Positions 24,349 through 31,669 of a DNA stretch of 32,402 bases are shown piece by piece. The position numbers were made by a program, and so were the translations under genes. The notes beneath the pieces are model-generated. The model did not search any database, had not been told where the DNA came from, and saw only the letters and a list, made by a program, of their open reading frames with translations. Positions within the stretch are counted from its first letter, which is position 1. Each line of letters opens with the position of its first letter. This stretch comes from Bacillota bacterium (GTDB taxonomy: Bacteria > Bacillota > Clostridia > Lachnospirales > Lachnospiraceae). Location: positions 1-32,402 of the forward strand of contig JAEZJW010000023.1 in assembly GCA_023415595.1 (NCBI GenBank), in the 5' to 3' direction.

Positions 24349-24717
24349 ATGCTGTTGAACTTTGATGGTGAGCGTCCTATTTTTATCCAGATCGCCGAGG
24401 GGATTGAAGATGCCATATTGACCGGTGCTTATGAAGAAAACAGCCAGATACCCTCAATTACAGATTTCTCTACCACCTATCGGATTAATCCGGCGACGGC
24501 ATTGAAAGGGATTTCGATGCTGGTAGAGGAAGGGATTATATATAAGAAGCGGGGGTTAGGTATGTTTGTTGCTGAGGGTGCAGTAGAAAAACTGAAGGGT
24601 AAAAGGAAGGAATTATTCTATGATAATTTTGTAAGCAGCCTTGTTGAGGAAGCAAAGCGTCTTCAATTAACCAAGGAGGATATCATATCTATGCTGGAAA
24701 GAGGGTTTGGAAAATGA
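24349..24717 (+). CDS. GntR-family regulator, YtrA type
   Basis: This 122-residue protein has an N-terminal winged helix (PIFIQIAEGIEDAILTGAYE ... ITDFSTTYRINPATALKGISMLVEEGIIYKKRGLGMFV) and a short C-terminal helical dimer segment of ~45 residues, the length typical of the YtrA subfamily that represses ABC transporter operons. ATG 24349 follows GGAGGG and is preferred over an in-frame ATG at 24256, which has no ribosome site and overlaps the leader. It overlaps the ATPase gene by four bases. It probably binds the 28 bp palindrome at its promoter and responds to envelope stress or antimicrobials. Confidence 0.9.
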   Translation: MLLNFDGERPIFIQIAEGIEDAILTGAYEENSQIPSITDFSTTYRINPATALKGISMLVEEGIIYKKRGLGMFVAEGAVEKLKGKRKELFYDNFVSSLVEEAKRLQLTKEDIISMLERGFGK

Positions 24718-25562
24718 GTATTGAAGTAAAAAATGTAACGAAGAATTATGGAAGTACCTGCGCATTGGATCATGTAAGCCTCACATTTGAGGATAATAAG
24801 ATCTACGGATTACTGGGCAGAAACGGAGCAGGAAAAACCACTCTGTTGAATATCATCACAAATCATATTTTTGCTACGGAGGGAGAGATTCTGGTGGATG
24901 GCCTGCCCGCCAGGGAAAATGATCAAGCCCAGCAGAAAATCTATATGATGAGCGAGAAGGATTATTACCCTGCCAAAATGAAGGTCAAGGATATCTATAA
25001 ATGGACCGGTACCTTCTATCCCGGCTTTGATATGGAATATGCGATGCGTACCTCTGAGCTCTTCGAGCTGAATACGGATAAGGCAGTGAAGGCGTTATCC
25101 ACCGGTTTCAATTCCATCTTTAAGGTAATTATCGCATTATCCGTCAATACTCCGTACGTACTCCTGGATGAGCCTGTGCTGGGTCTGGATGCGAATAACA
25201 GAGAACTGTTCTACCGCCTGCTGATTGAAAAATACAGTAACAATCCCTGCACCATCGTTGTATCTACTCATCTGATTGAGGAGGTCTCCAATGTAATTGA
25301 AGACGTCTTGATCATCAAGAAAGGTAGAATTATCAGGAATGAATCAAGAGAAGAGTTGTTATCCAAGGGGTATACCGTATCCGGAGCGGCAGCTAAGGTG
25401 GACAGCTACATTCTTGGCAGGAATGTCATCGGAACAGACAGCCTCGGTGGCTTAAAGTCCGCCTATATCCTTGGGGAATTGGACCGGGCAGGGATACCGG
25501 AGGGAATTGAAGTTACGAAGATGGATCTGCAGAAGCTGTTTGTCCAGCTGACGAATGCTTAG
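24714..25562 (+). CDS. ABC transporter ATP-binding protein with degenerate signature
   Basis: This 282-residue ATPase has Walker A GRNGAGKTT (35-43), Walker B YVLLDEPVLGLD and H-loop VSTHLIEE. The signature reads LSTGFNSIFK instead of LSGGQ, which is atypical because the second glycine and the glutamine are replaced. Members of YtrB-like export ATPases beside YtrA-type GntR regulators often diverge here, so activity is still likely. The C-terminal ~70 residues (SKGYTVSGAAAKVDSYI ... GELDRAGIPEGIEV) form an accessory domain. It is translationally coupled to the regulator upstream and separated from the permease start by 13 bases. Confidence 0.9.
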   Translation: MSIEVKNVTKNYGSTCALDHVSLTFEDNKIYGLLGRNGAGKTTLLNIITNHIFATEGEILVDGLPARENDQAQQKIYMMSEKDYYPAKMKVKDIYKWTGTFYPGFDMEYAMRTSELFELNTDKAVKALSTGFNSIFKVIIALSVNTPYVLLDEPVLGLDANNRELFYRLLIEKYSNNPCTIVVSTHLIEEVSNVIEDVLIIKKGRIIRNESREELLSKGYTVSGAAAKVDSYILGRNVIGTDSLGGLKSAYILGELDRAGIPEGIEVTKMDLQKLFVQLTNA

Positions 25563-25575
25563 GGAGGGAAGAAGA

Positions 25576-26328
25576 ATGAATTTAAAAGCGGCATACAGAT
25601 ATCAGTTAAACGAATTTAAGAAATCGATTATGGTTTATTATCTGGTTGTAATTTTGGTTATTCTGTTCTTCGGAGTAACAGTATCCTTTGCGGAGGGCTC
25701 TAATTTTCAAAGCTCGGGCGGTATTGAGATGTCCACTGTGATCTTTCTGTTCGTGGTGGGACTGAATTCTTTTAAGGAAACCTTCCTGATGCTGTTACAG
25801 AATGGTATTTCCCGAAAGTCCATGTTCTATGGAAGGCTGGCGGCTGCAGGGTTACTTTGCACCGGAATGATGGTAATTGACCGTATTTTAGTTACTATAA
25901 TAAAGGGGCTGATTGGTGAGAGCTCCACCTTTAGGATTACCGGATTATATGAGGAGTTCTTTTATAACCGTACGAAGGAGCTTGGCTTCCTGCAGAGCAA
26001 TCTGGAAGGCATTTTATTCACGCTCTGCTTTTATCTCTTAGCCTTTTCCTTTGGATACTTTATCACGACTGCATATTACAGGATGAATAAAGCAGCAAAG
26101 ATCGCGGTTTCTGTGGGGTTACCTACCGGCTTCTTCTTTGTACTCCCGGTGGTGGATTCGACGATTACCAATGGCAGAATCAGCAGATTTATCGGGTATA
26201 TGTTTGGGACAGTTCTTGGTCTAAAAAAGAATCAACCGCTTAACTTCTATATATCCAGCTTGGTAGCAGCCTGTGTATTCTTAGGGTTAAGCTGGCTCCT
26301 GATCAGAAGAGCGGTAGATAAGAAATAG
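25576..26328 (+). CDS. ABC transporter permease / membrane subunit
   Basis: This 250-residue membrane protein has about six hydrophobic helices (first at ~20-40, last near FYISSLVAACVFLGLSWLLI) and an early loop FKETFLMLLQNGISRKSMFYGRL, similar to the coupling region of ABC-2 type exporters regulated by YtrA-type proteins. ATG 25576 follows GGGAGGGAAG. The last gene of the gntR-ATPase-permease operon, it is presumably the channel driven by the ATPase at 24714. The substrate is unknown. Confidence 0.85.
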   Translation: MNLKAAYRYQLNEFKKSIMVYYLVVILVILFFGVTVSFAEGSNFQSSGGIEMSTVIFLFVVGLNSFKETFLMLLQNGISRKSMFYGRLAAAGLLCTGMMVIDRILVTIIKGLIGESSTFRITGLYEEFFYNRTKELGFLQSNLEGILFTLCFYLLAFSFGYFITTAYYRMNKAAKIAVSVGLPTGFFFVLPVVDSTITNGRISRFIGYMFGTVLGLKKNQPLNFYISSLVAACVFLGLSWLLIRRAVDKK

Positions 26329-26376
26329 AAGGTAAGAACGATCGGAAAAAGTATTTGTTATGTAGTTAGTAAATGA

Positions 26377-26455
26377 ATAGAGAATATGCCCCAACCAGCT
26401 GTATATCACAGCAGGAAACCTATCGGTCAGGAGCATATTCTCTATTTGTATTTTG
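26377..26455 (+). terminator. Terminator after the gntR-ABC operon
   Basis: ATAGAGAATATGC (26377-26389) pairs perfectly with GCATATTCTCTAT (26433-26445), followed by TTGTATTTTG. The 43-base loop can form an inner CAGCTG/CAGC hairpin. It lies between convergent genes and may act in both directions. Confidence 0.75.
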
Positions 26456-26483
26456 TTAAAACGACGACATTTTTATGGAAAGC

Positions 26484-27995
26484 TTAGCTCTGTGCACCCT
26501 GGATCCGTTCGGGTTTAAAGCCACGATCCACCTCGGGGGTAACCTTGCGAAGTTCAAAGTAAACCAGAGCATTTCGGGAAAGCTGCAGCGGTATGGTATA
26601 GGTACTCTCTGTAATCTCTATTCTCTTTGTGGATACCTGGGGCAGGGAGCAGGAACGGATCAGTTCCAGCTGTTCCTTGGAAGGGTTACTCGGGGAGCCG
26701 AGATCCAGCCAGACCTTCAGCGGATTACATACCACTTCATCCACCCGCTTTGTGATCAGGGCATAGGTTCCGTTCTGGGCATTCATGGTCAGGGATAAGT
26801 CCAGATCGGAATGCTCCGATATCTCTTCCACCGGATTCCAGGCAATACCGTGCAGATTGCCATCGGCATCTTTAGTCAGGATATAATTATCATTCCTGGC
26901 TACACCGGTACCTTTCAGCTGACGGAAGAAGGAGAAGGTCCAGAAGGTAGGCTTCCGGATCATGCCATTCGCTACCAGGCCAAAGCATCCGGAAAACGGA
27001 GTAAAGGCTACGCCGGCTTCCTCGAAGATATCTCCGAAGGTCCAATAGGAATAGGAGGCACAGGTATCCCCCATCTCACTTAACAGCCTTGCAATATAGG
27101 CGGCATTCAGGTTTGTATCATGGATCGGATTCCTCGGTGTGTATGAGGTATTGAACTCGGTGATATGCATCTCCATTCCACGATATTCAGGGAAGCTGTC
27201 TATGATGTTGCGGCTGATACGTAATTCCTCCAGCATGACTTCCGGACTGCGAAGCTTCTGATAATCGTAATGTCCATCATGATCCGGCATTTCGGTCGCA
27301 TATGCATGGCGGGTAACAAAATCCAGAGGAAGCTGCTCCTTCACACAGTGAGTCAGAAATTCCTTAAGCCAGCGCTCATCATCAACACCGCAGATGGCAG
27401 GACCACCAACGCGAAGGCGCAGATCTACTTCCTTCACTGCCTTGGCAGAAACCTCATATAGCTTAAAGTATTCCTGCATATCAGCACCCTTCCAGAAGCC
27501 CGGCAGGTTTGGCTCGTTCCATACCTCGATCGGCCAGCTGATGACTTCCTCGCGGCCATAACGGTCAATCAGATGGTTTAAGGTGGCTTTTATCAGCTCA
27601 GCCCACTTCCCGTAATCCTTCGGTGGGGTTACATGACCCTTCCAATAGAAGATGGTCTGGGTACCGGAGGCAAGCTTCTGAGGCATAAAGCCTAATTCTA
27701 GGAAAGGTTTAATTCCGAGTGAGAGATAATCATCCATCACCATATCGAGATAAGTAAAGGTATACTCAGCCTTTGTAGCCCCATTTTCTTCATATTCCTG
27801 ATAGATTGCCATATCATCGCTAAATAATCCATGGCCACGGATATGGGAGAAACGGATGTCCTCCTGAACCAACGCCAGCTGGTCATGATAGGCCTTCTGA
27901 AGAGCCAGTCCCATACGGCCGGTGCCGATACAGAACATAGCATTATTATGAAAAGTAAAGGAGGTGTTTTCAGGTATTGTTTGTTTGATTTGCAT
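26484..27995 (-). CDS. GH39 beta-xylosidase-like glycoside hydrolase
   Basis: This 503-residue enzyme has the GH39 TIM-barrel pattern: acid/base E161 in IEVWNEPNLPGF, nucleophile E280 in MEMHITEFNTSYTPRN, and the FVTRHAY strand. A C-terminal ~150 residues form the family's beta-sandwich. GH39 beta-xylosidases remove xylose from the ends of xylo-oligosaccharides. There is no signal peptide, so it is cytoplasmic and would act on imported oligosaccharides. No xylan transporter or xylose genes are adjacent. AAGGAG lies before the ATG; an own promoter and a 7 bp inverted repeat lie at 28013-28073. Confidence 0.93.
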   Translation of the reverse strand: MQIKQTIPENTSFTFHNNAMFCIGTGRMGLALQKAYHDQLALVQEDIRFSHIRGHGLFSDDMAIYQEYEENGATKAEYTFTYLDMVMDDYLSLGIKPFLELGFMPQKLASGTQTIFYWKGHVTPPKDYGKWAELIKATLNHLIDRYGREEVISWPIEVWNEPNLPGFWKGADMQEYFKLYEVSAKAVKEVDLRLRVGGPAICGVDDERWLKEFLTHCVKEQLPLDFVTRHAYATEMPDHDGHYDYQKLRSPEVMLEELRISRNIIDSFPEYRGMEMHITEFNTSYTPRNPIHDTNLNAAYIARLLSEMGDTCASYSYWTFGDIFEEAGVAFTPFSGCFGLVANGMIRKPTFWTFSFFRQLKGTGVARNDNYILTKDADGNLHGIAWNPVEEISEHSDLDLSLTMNAQNGTYALITKRVDEVVCNPLKVWLDLGSPSNPSKEQLELIRSCSLPQVSTKRIEITESTYTIPLQLSRNALVYFELRKVTPEVDRGFKPERIQGAQS

Positions 27996-28012
27996 TATGA
28001 TTCTCCTTTCCG

Positions 28013-28073
28013 GTTCGGAAATAGAAAATCCGAACTCTCCCTATATTTTAGCACAAGCCTCAGAAATACCCAA
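28013..28073 (-). promoter_or_regulatory. Putative promoter and operator of the GH39 gene
   Basis: On the minus strand a weak promoter TTGGGT (28068-28073), 17 bases, TAAAAT (28045-28050) precedes a perfect inverted repeat GTTCGGA-N9-TCCGAAC (28013-28035) sitting just after the predicted start and before the ribosome site. This suggests dedicated control of the xylosidase by an unlinked regulator. Confidence 0.5.
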
Positions 28074-28124
28074 GCAGTTTAGAAGAGAAAACCATTTTTT
28101 ATCGACTGCTGGCGGTATTTATTA

Positions 28125-28592
28125 TCATCTGCCAACGGACATGGATACTTCAATTCCTATGATACTTACCACCGTCATTGTAACTGCGACCGTCAGAAGG
28201 GCTGCTGTAAACTTCACGGGATCAAACCAGTAGAAGAACAAAATCATCGGAATCGCTGTAAGGATCAGCTCCAGCAGCAGGCTCCTCAGTAGGAGAGTAT
28301 ACCTGCTTATTCGGATGGTACGCTTCTTCGTTGGGTAATACTTCAGCAGGGAGGCTACACTTCTAAAACCGGAGGGCTGCCAGATAAAGGCGCTTTTCGT
28401 AAGCTCTACGAGGGCAACCCAGACGGAAATGGCAGACGCAATCCCGATGGTAGCGCCGATCGGCATGATACATCCGAACAGCATAGCAATAAAATACGGG
28501 ATATTAGCGAGGGCAAAGCATAGTAAAACCGTATCCTTATCGGTAAATACTTCTTTATCAAACGAATACTGCATGGCTGCATTCCTGCTCAT
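28125..28592 (-). CDS. Small ABC-associated membrane protein
   Basis: This 155-residue protein has four or five hydrophobic segments (around DTVLLCFALANIPYFIAMLFG, TIGIASAISVWVALV, LLLELILTAIPMILFFYWF and FTAALLTVAVTMTVVSIIGI). It shows no motif I recognise. It overlaps the ATPase gene by four bases and is the last gene of the operon, so it is most likely the membrane partner of that ATPase. It is shorter than usual ABC-2 permeases (about 250 residues), so a dimer or cooperation with the 216-residue protein upstream is possible. Confidence 0.75.
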   Translation of the reverse strand: MSRNAAMQYSFDKEVFTDKDTVLLCFALANIPYFIAMLFGCIMPIGATIGIASAISVWVALVELTKSAFIWQPSGFRSVASLLKYYPTKKRTIRISRYTLLLRSLLLELILTAIPMILFFYWFDPVKFTAALLTVAVTMTVVSIIGIEVSMSVGR

Positions 28593-29479
28593 AGAATTCC
28601 CCCTTTATCAAATAACGGCTCCGAGAAAAAATACATGATCTCCTCAAGGTTAGGTCTGGATAAAACGACCCTTCTCTTTAGCTCCGGTTTCTGCTCCAGA
28701 TAGGAGATATCGGACAGCATCGTCTCAAAACCGGAAGCGGTTTTTCGAATTCTTAAAGGATTTCCATCCCGGATCAGGGGTATGTCCTCGCTGTTACCTC
28801 TGAGGATCGGGTAACGGTCCAGGAGTTCCTCCTTCGTCATGGTAAAAACCAGCTTTCCATTATCCAGCAGGGTAACGAAATCAGCAATCCGGTCCAGATC
28901 CCCGGTGATATGGGTGGATATCAGGACGGAGGCCTTAGTATCACTGATCAGGTCCTGAAGGAGACTGTAGAAGTCCCTTCGAAAGATCGGATCCATGCCG
29001 CCGGTCGGCTCATCCATAACCAGAAGCCTGGGTTCATGGCTAAGAGCAAAGGCCAGCTGGAATTTTGTTTTCATTCCTTTGCTGAGCTCCATAAACGGGG
29101 CATTCCCATTTAACTCAAAAGTCCTGAGATAGTTAAGGAATATTTCCTCTTTCCACTTCGGGTAGAATCTTCCGAAGAGCATGGCATTTTCCAGCAGGGT
29201 TTTATTCTCGAAGAAGGGACCGGGTTCGAGGATGAAACCGATTTCCTCCCTTGCAGCCAGACTGCGGTAGTCTCTTCCGTTAATCCGTATGCCCCCGCTG
29301 CTTTTACAGATGCCGTTCAGGATACAGTTTATTAAGGTGGTCTTGCCTGACCCGTTCTTACCGATCAGGCCCATGATATAGCCTTCGGGTAGGGACAGAT
29401 CAATCTTCCCCAGGGTAAAAGTCTTCCATTTCTTTGTAAGGCCACAGATCTCCAGAAGCGGCTTCTCTTCATAAATCAT
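28589..29479 (-). CDS. ABC transporter ATP-binding protein
   Basis: This 296-residue ATPase has Walker A GKNGSGKTT (40-48), signature LSKGMKTKFQLA, Walker B LLVMDEPTGGMDP and H-loop ISTHITGD. The N-terminal half is canonical. The C-terminal ~90 residues end in a segment RPNLEEIMYFFSEP that is similar to the end of the other ATPase in this operon (TVEDIMYYFIKG). It is coupled to the GntR gene upstream and the small membrane protein downstream by four-base overlaps. Relatives belong to the YtrB / BcrA-like export group. The substrate is unknown. Confidence 0.92.
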   Translation of the reverse strand: MIYEEKPLLEICGLTKKWKTFTLGKIDLSLPEGYIMGLIGKNGSGKTTLINCILNGICKSSGGIRINGRDYRSLAAREEIGFILEPGPFFENKTLLENAMLFGRFYPKWKEEIFLNYLRTFELNGNAPFMELSKGMKTKFQLAFALSHEPRLLVMDEPTGGMDPIFRRDFYSLLQDLISDTKASVLISTHITGDLDRIADFVTLLDNGKLVFTMTKEELLDRYPILRGNSEDIPLIRDGNPLRIRKTASGFETMLSDISYLEQKPELKRRVVLSRPNLEEIMYFFSEPLFDKGGIL

Positions 29480-29865
29480 CTCAGGTCCTCCTCTTTTGTA
29501 TCATATAGAAGTTTAATCATGGTGATCATATCCTCCTTCGAAAGGTCTGCACTTTTACACTGACGGATCAGCTCCAGCATCTGGCCTTCCAGCAGCTGCA
29601 GCTTCTTCTCTTTCAGCAGCTCCTTTTTGAAGGGCTTCACATAGAAGCCCTTACCGGGCTGTGCATAGAGGATGCCTTCTGCCTCCAATACCTCGTATGC
29701 CCGGCTGGTCGTTATCACACTGATTTGCAGATCCCTGGCGAGACTTCTTATGGAGGGAAGCGGTTCGTCCGGTTTTAGCTCCTGGCGGATCACCGCATCC
29801 TTAATCTGCTCGACGATCTGTTCGTAGATGGCCAGATTACTGGTGTTAGAGATTATAATGTTCAA
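29476..29865 (-). CDS. GntR-family regulator, YtrA type, inside a double ABC operon
   Basis: This 129-residue protein has a winged helix at residues ~10-75 (LAIYEQIVEQIKDAVIRQEL ... PSIRSLARDLQISVITTSRAYEVLEAEGILYAQPGKGFYV) and a ~50-residue helical tail, the YtrA layout. Unusually it is the third gene, between two ATPase/membrane-protein pairs, and overlaps both neighbours by four bases. The palindrome at the operon promoter (31485-31506) is the likely operator. This would make a negative feedback loop in which one regulator controls both transporter pairs. Confidence 0.92.
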   Translation of the reverse strand: MNIIISNTSNLAIYEQIVEQIKDAVIRQELKPDEPLPSIRSLARDLQISVITTSRAYEVLEAEGILYAQPGKGFYVKPFKKELLKEKKLQLLEGQMLELIRQCKSADLSKEDMITMIKLLYDTKEEDLR

Positions 29866-30512
29866 TTGCTCCAGCCTCCTTCCTGAATATCCCGCCTCAG
29901 CTTCTTATTATATTTAAAATAGCCATAGACCGGTTCCGTATAATTCTTAAGCTGGACTACCTTCAATACGAAACAGATCAATATATCCGTTGCGAGCAGA
30001 AACAGGAAGCTTACGATAAGCATAAGCTGAAAGTCCTTAATTAATATAACACACACGAAATTACCAATGAATAATAGGATCAGCAGGGTAATGAGTAAGG
30101 CTGTTCTTCCCTTTATCGTCTTAACATGTACCATGCCCATAAGTATGCAGGTCTGAATCATCATGATCAGGGTTTTCCAGCCCTGTTCCGGGTGTGGGAT
30201 GGGATACCGTATGGAAAGCAGGCTGATGATGCCACCGATGGATAACAGGAGGATGGCGGAGAGAATTCCGCGAAGGTGCAAATATCTATGGATCAGCTTA
30301 TTGCCAAGGGGTAATACATAGAACATTTTTGGAAGCTGCGGAATCAGGAAGGAAAGAACAATAAAAGCAACATATAAAAAGGCATAGGGGTTGTCAGTAA
30401 TATAAAACAGACAGATAAAACAGCTTAACAGGCCAAAGTAAACGAGTACCCAAAAGCCTTTAAAAACTGCCTGCAGATCCGTGATCATCATTCTGAACGT
30501 AAACGTAAGCAT
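29862..30512 (-). CDS. ABC-associated membrane protein
   Basis: This 216-residue integral membrane protein has about six helices; hydrophobic stretches include VLVYFGLLSCFICLFYI, FLYVAFIVLSFLIPQL, ILSAILLLSIGGIISLL and LLITLLILLFIGNFVCVILI. It has a basic C-terminal tail (YFKYNKKLRRDIQEGG). It lies two bases after the ATPase encoded upstream and overlaps the GntR gene by four. No family motif is certain, but position and topology indicate the membrane subunit of the first ABC pair. Confidence 0.78.
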   Translation of the reverse strand: MLTFTFRMMITDLQAVFKGFWVLVYFGLLSCFICLFYITDNPYAFLYVAFIVLSFLIPQLPKMFYVLPLGNKLIHRYLHLRGILSAILLLSIGGIISLLSIRYPIPHPEQGWKTLIMMIQTCILMGMVHVKTIKGRTALLITLLILLFIGNFVCVILIKDFQLMLIVSFLFLLATDILICFVLKVVQLKNYTEPVYGYFKYNKKLRRDIQEGGWSN

Positions 30513-30514
30513 AC

Positions 30515-31429
30515 CTATACCTCCTTCCCTTTAATGAAATAATACATAATATCCTCGACCGTCGGTGTCAGCAGCTGCAGGTTTTCTTTCATTATATTGG
30601 TACCGATACCGGCAGATAAATCGGGTGAAGCGAAGGTAATTATTTTATCCGGTACCGATAGTGTTTCAACTTGAATTAAGGCCTCACAGCTATTGTCAGT
30701 CAGCCTCTTCCCAATAATCCGAGCATCGTATTCCTCCAGCCTCTCCCTGGAACCCCGGAGCAGACGATAGCGGCTGACAAGCTCCTCCTTCTGCTCAAAC
30801 AGAACCTGTTTCCCTTTCTCAAGAAACAGGATATGATCAGCGATCCTGTCCAGTTCATCTGTTAAATGGGTAGAGAAGATTACTGATTTCTCTCCGTCCT
30901 GGATCAGATCAAAGATGATATCTACAAACTCCTTCCGAAAGACCGGGTCCAAGCCTGCGGAGGGCTCATCAAAGACATATAACAGGGCATCACGGCTGAA
31001 GGCCAGGGCAATCTGAAGCTTAATCACCATACCCTTTGACATTTTCCGGAGGGACAGATGCATCGGAAGACCAAAGCGTTTGCATAGCTTTTTAAAATGG
31101 GGCTCATTGAAGCTGGTGTAGACTCTCCTGAACAGCCAGCCGATCCCTGCCGGAGTCATACCGGAAGGGAAGAAGCATTCATCTGTAATGAAGGCGATCC
31201 GGTCCTTCGCCTTAACCTCCTCTGCCACCCGGTCATAATCACCGATATAGATCTTACCCTCCTCCGGTGTCCAGAGACCCATCAGGGTATTTAGAAGGGT
31301 TGTTTTCCCGGCACCGTTTCTTCCGATCAAACCAAGGACATACCCCTTCTTCACTGAGAAATTGATGTCCTCCAGTTTAAACTCACCGAGTGTTTTCGTC
31401 AGATGCTCCACACGGATCCCATTCTCCAT
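30515..31429 (-). CDS. ABC transporter ATP-binding protein
   Basis: This 304-residue ATPase has Walker A GRNGAGKTT (37-45), a Q-loop replaced by the AFITDECFFPSGMTP segment, signature MSKGMVIKLQIA, Walker B LYVFDEPSAGLDP and H-loop FSTHLTDE. It carries a ~90-residue C-terminal domain ending TVEDIMYYFIKG. ATG with GGGAGG seven bases ahead at 31429 is preferred over an ATG 45 bases further upstream. It is the first gene of the five-gene operon whose promoter lies at 31485-31526. It likely pairs with the membrane protein at 29862. Confidence 0.92.
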   Translation of the reverse strand: MENGIRVEHLTKTLGEFKLEDINFSVKKGYVLGLIGRNGAGKTTLLNTLMGLWTPEEGKIYIGDYDRVAEEVKAKDRIAFITDECFFPSGMTPAGIGWLFRRVYTSFNEPHFKKLCKRFGLPMHLSLRKMSKGMVIKLQIALAFSRDALLYVFDEPSAGLDPVFRKEFVDIIFDLIQDGEKSVIFSTHLTDELDRIADHILFLEKGKQVLFEQKEELVSRYRLLRGSRERLEEYDARIIGKRLTDNSCEALIQVETLSVPDKIITFASPDLSAGIGTNIMKENLQLLTPTVEDIMYYFIKGKEV

Positions 31430-31484
31430 AATAACCTCCCAACCTGACAATATGATAGATAATTGTGCAGGCACTGTATATGAA

Positions 31485-31526
31485 CTGTATATATCAATAT
31501 ATACAGCGTAGCTTTGGTTTTGTCAA
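31485..31526 (-). promoter_or_regulatory. Promoter and palindromic operator of the double ABC operon
   Basis: On the minus strand TTGACA (31521-31526), 17 bases, TATATA (31498-31503). The -10 box lies inside a 22 bp palindrome CTGTATATAT-N2-ATATATACAG (31485-31506, perfect 10 bp arms), and a further half-site CTGTATAT lies at 31474-31481. Binding here would block the promoter. The encoded GntR regulator is the obvious candidate. Confidence 0.8.
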
Positions 31527-31585
31527 GATAAAAATGGAGGTTATATCCACTATTGTTCCTTGGCATATAAACTGGCAGTTTCTGT

Positions 31586-31614
31586 TTTACATTAATGCGT
31601 TGATATGGTATAGT
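31586..31614 (+). promoter_or_regulatory. Promoter of the OFA-type transporter gene
   Basis: TTTACA (31586-31591), 17 bases, TATAGT (31609-31614). It lies 55 bases before the start codon, divergent from the double ABC operon. Confidence 0.65.
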
Positions 31615-31669
31615 AGTAATTGGTTAAATATATGTAAAAACAAATAATACATTAATTAAGGAGATGAAT

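Noticed and set aside
26475..27083. Plus-strand open frames opposite the GH39 gene
   Set aside because: The minus-strand frame has both catalytic glutamates and full GH39 length; the plus frames are shadows created by codon bias.
26484..31526. A xylan-utilisation locus made of the GH39 gene and the neighbouring ABC genes
   Set aside because: The ABC genes lack solute-binding proteins and sugar-type permeases, and resemble antibiotic/peptide exporters under GntR control.
31465..31647. 60-codon plus frame over the divergent promoter region
   Set aside because: It runs through the promoter and operator of the double ABC operon, has no ribosome site and resembles no known protein.
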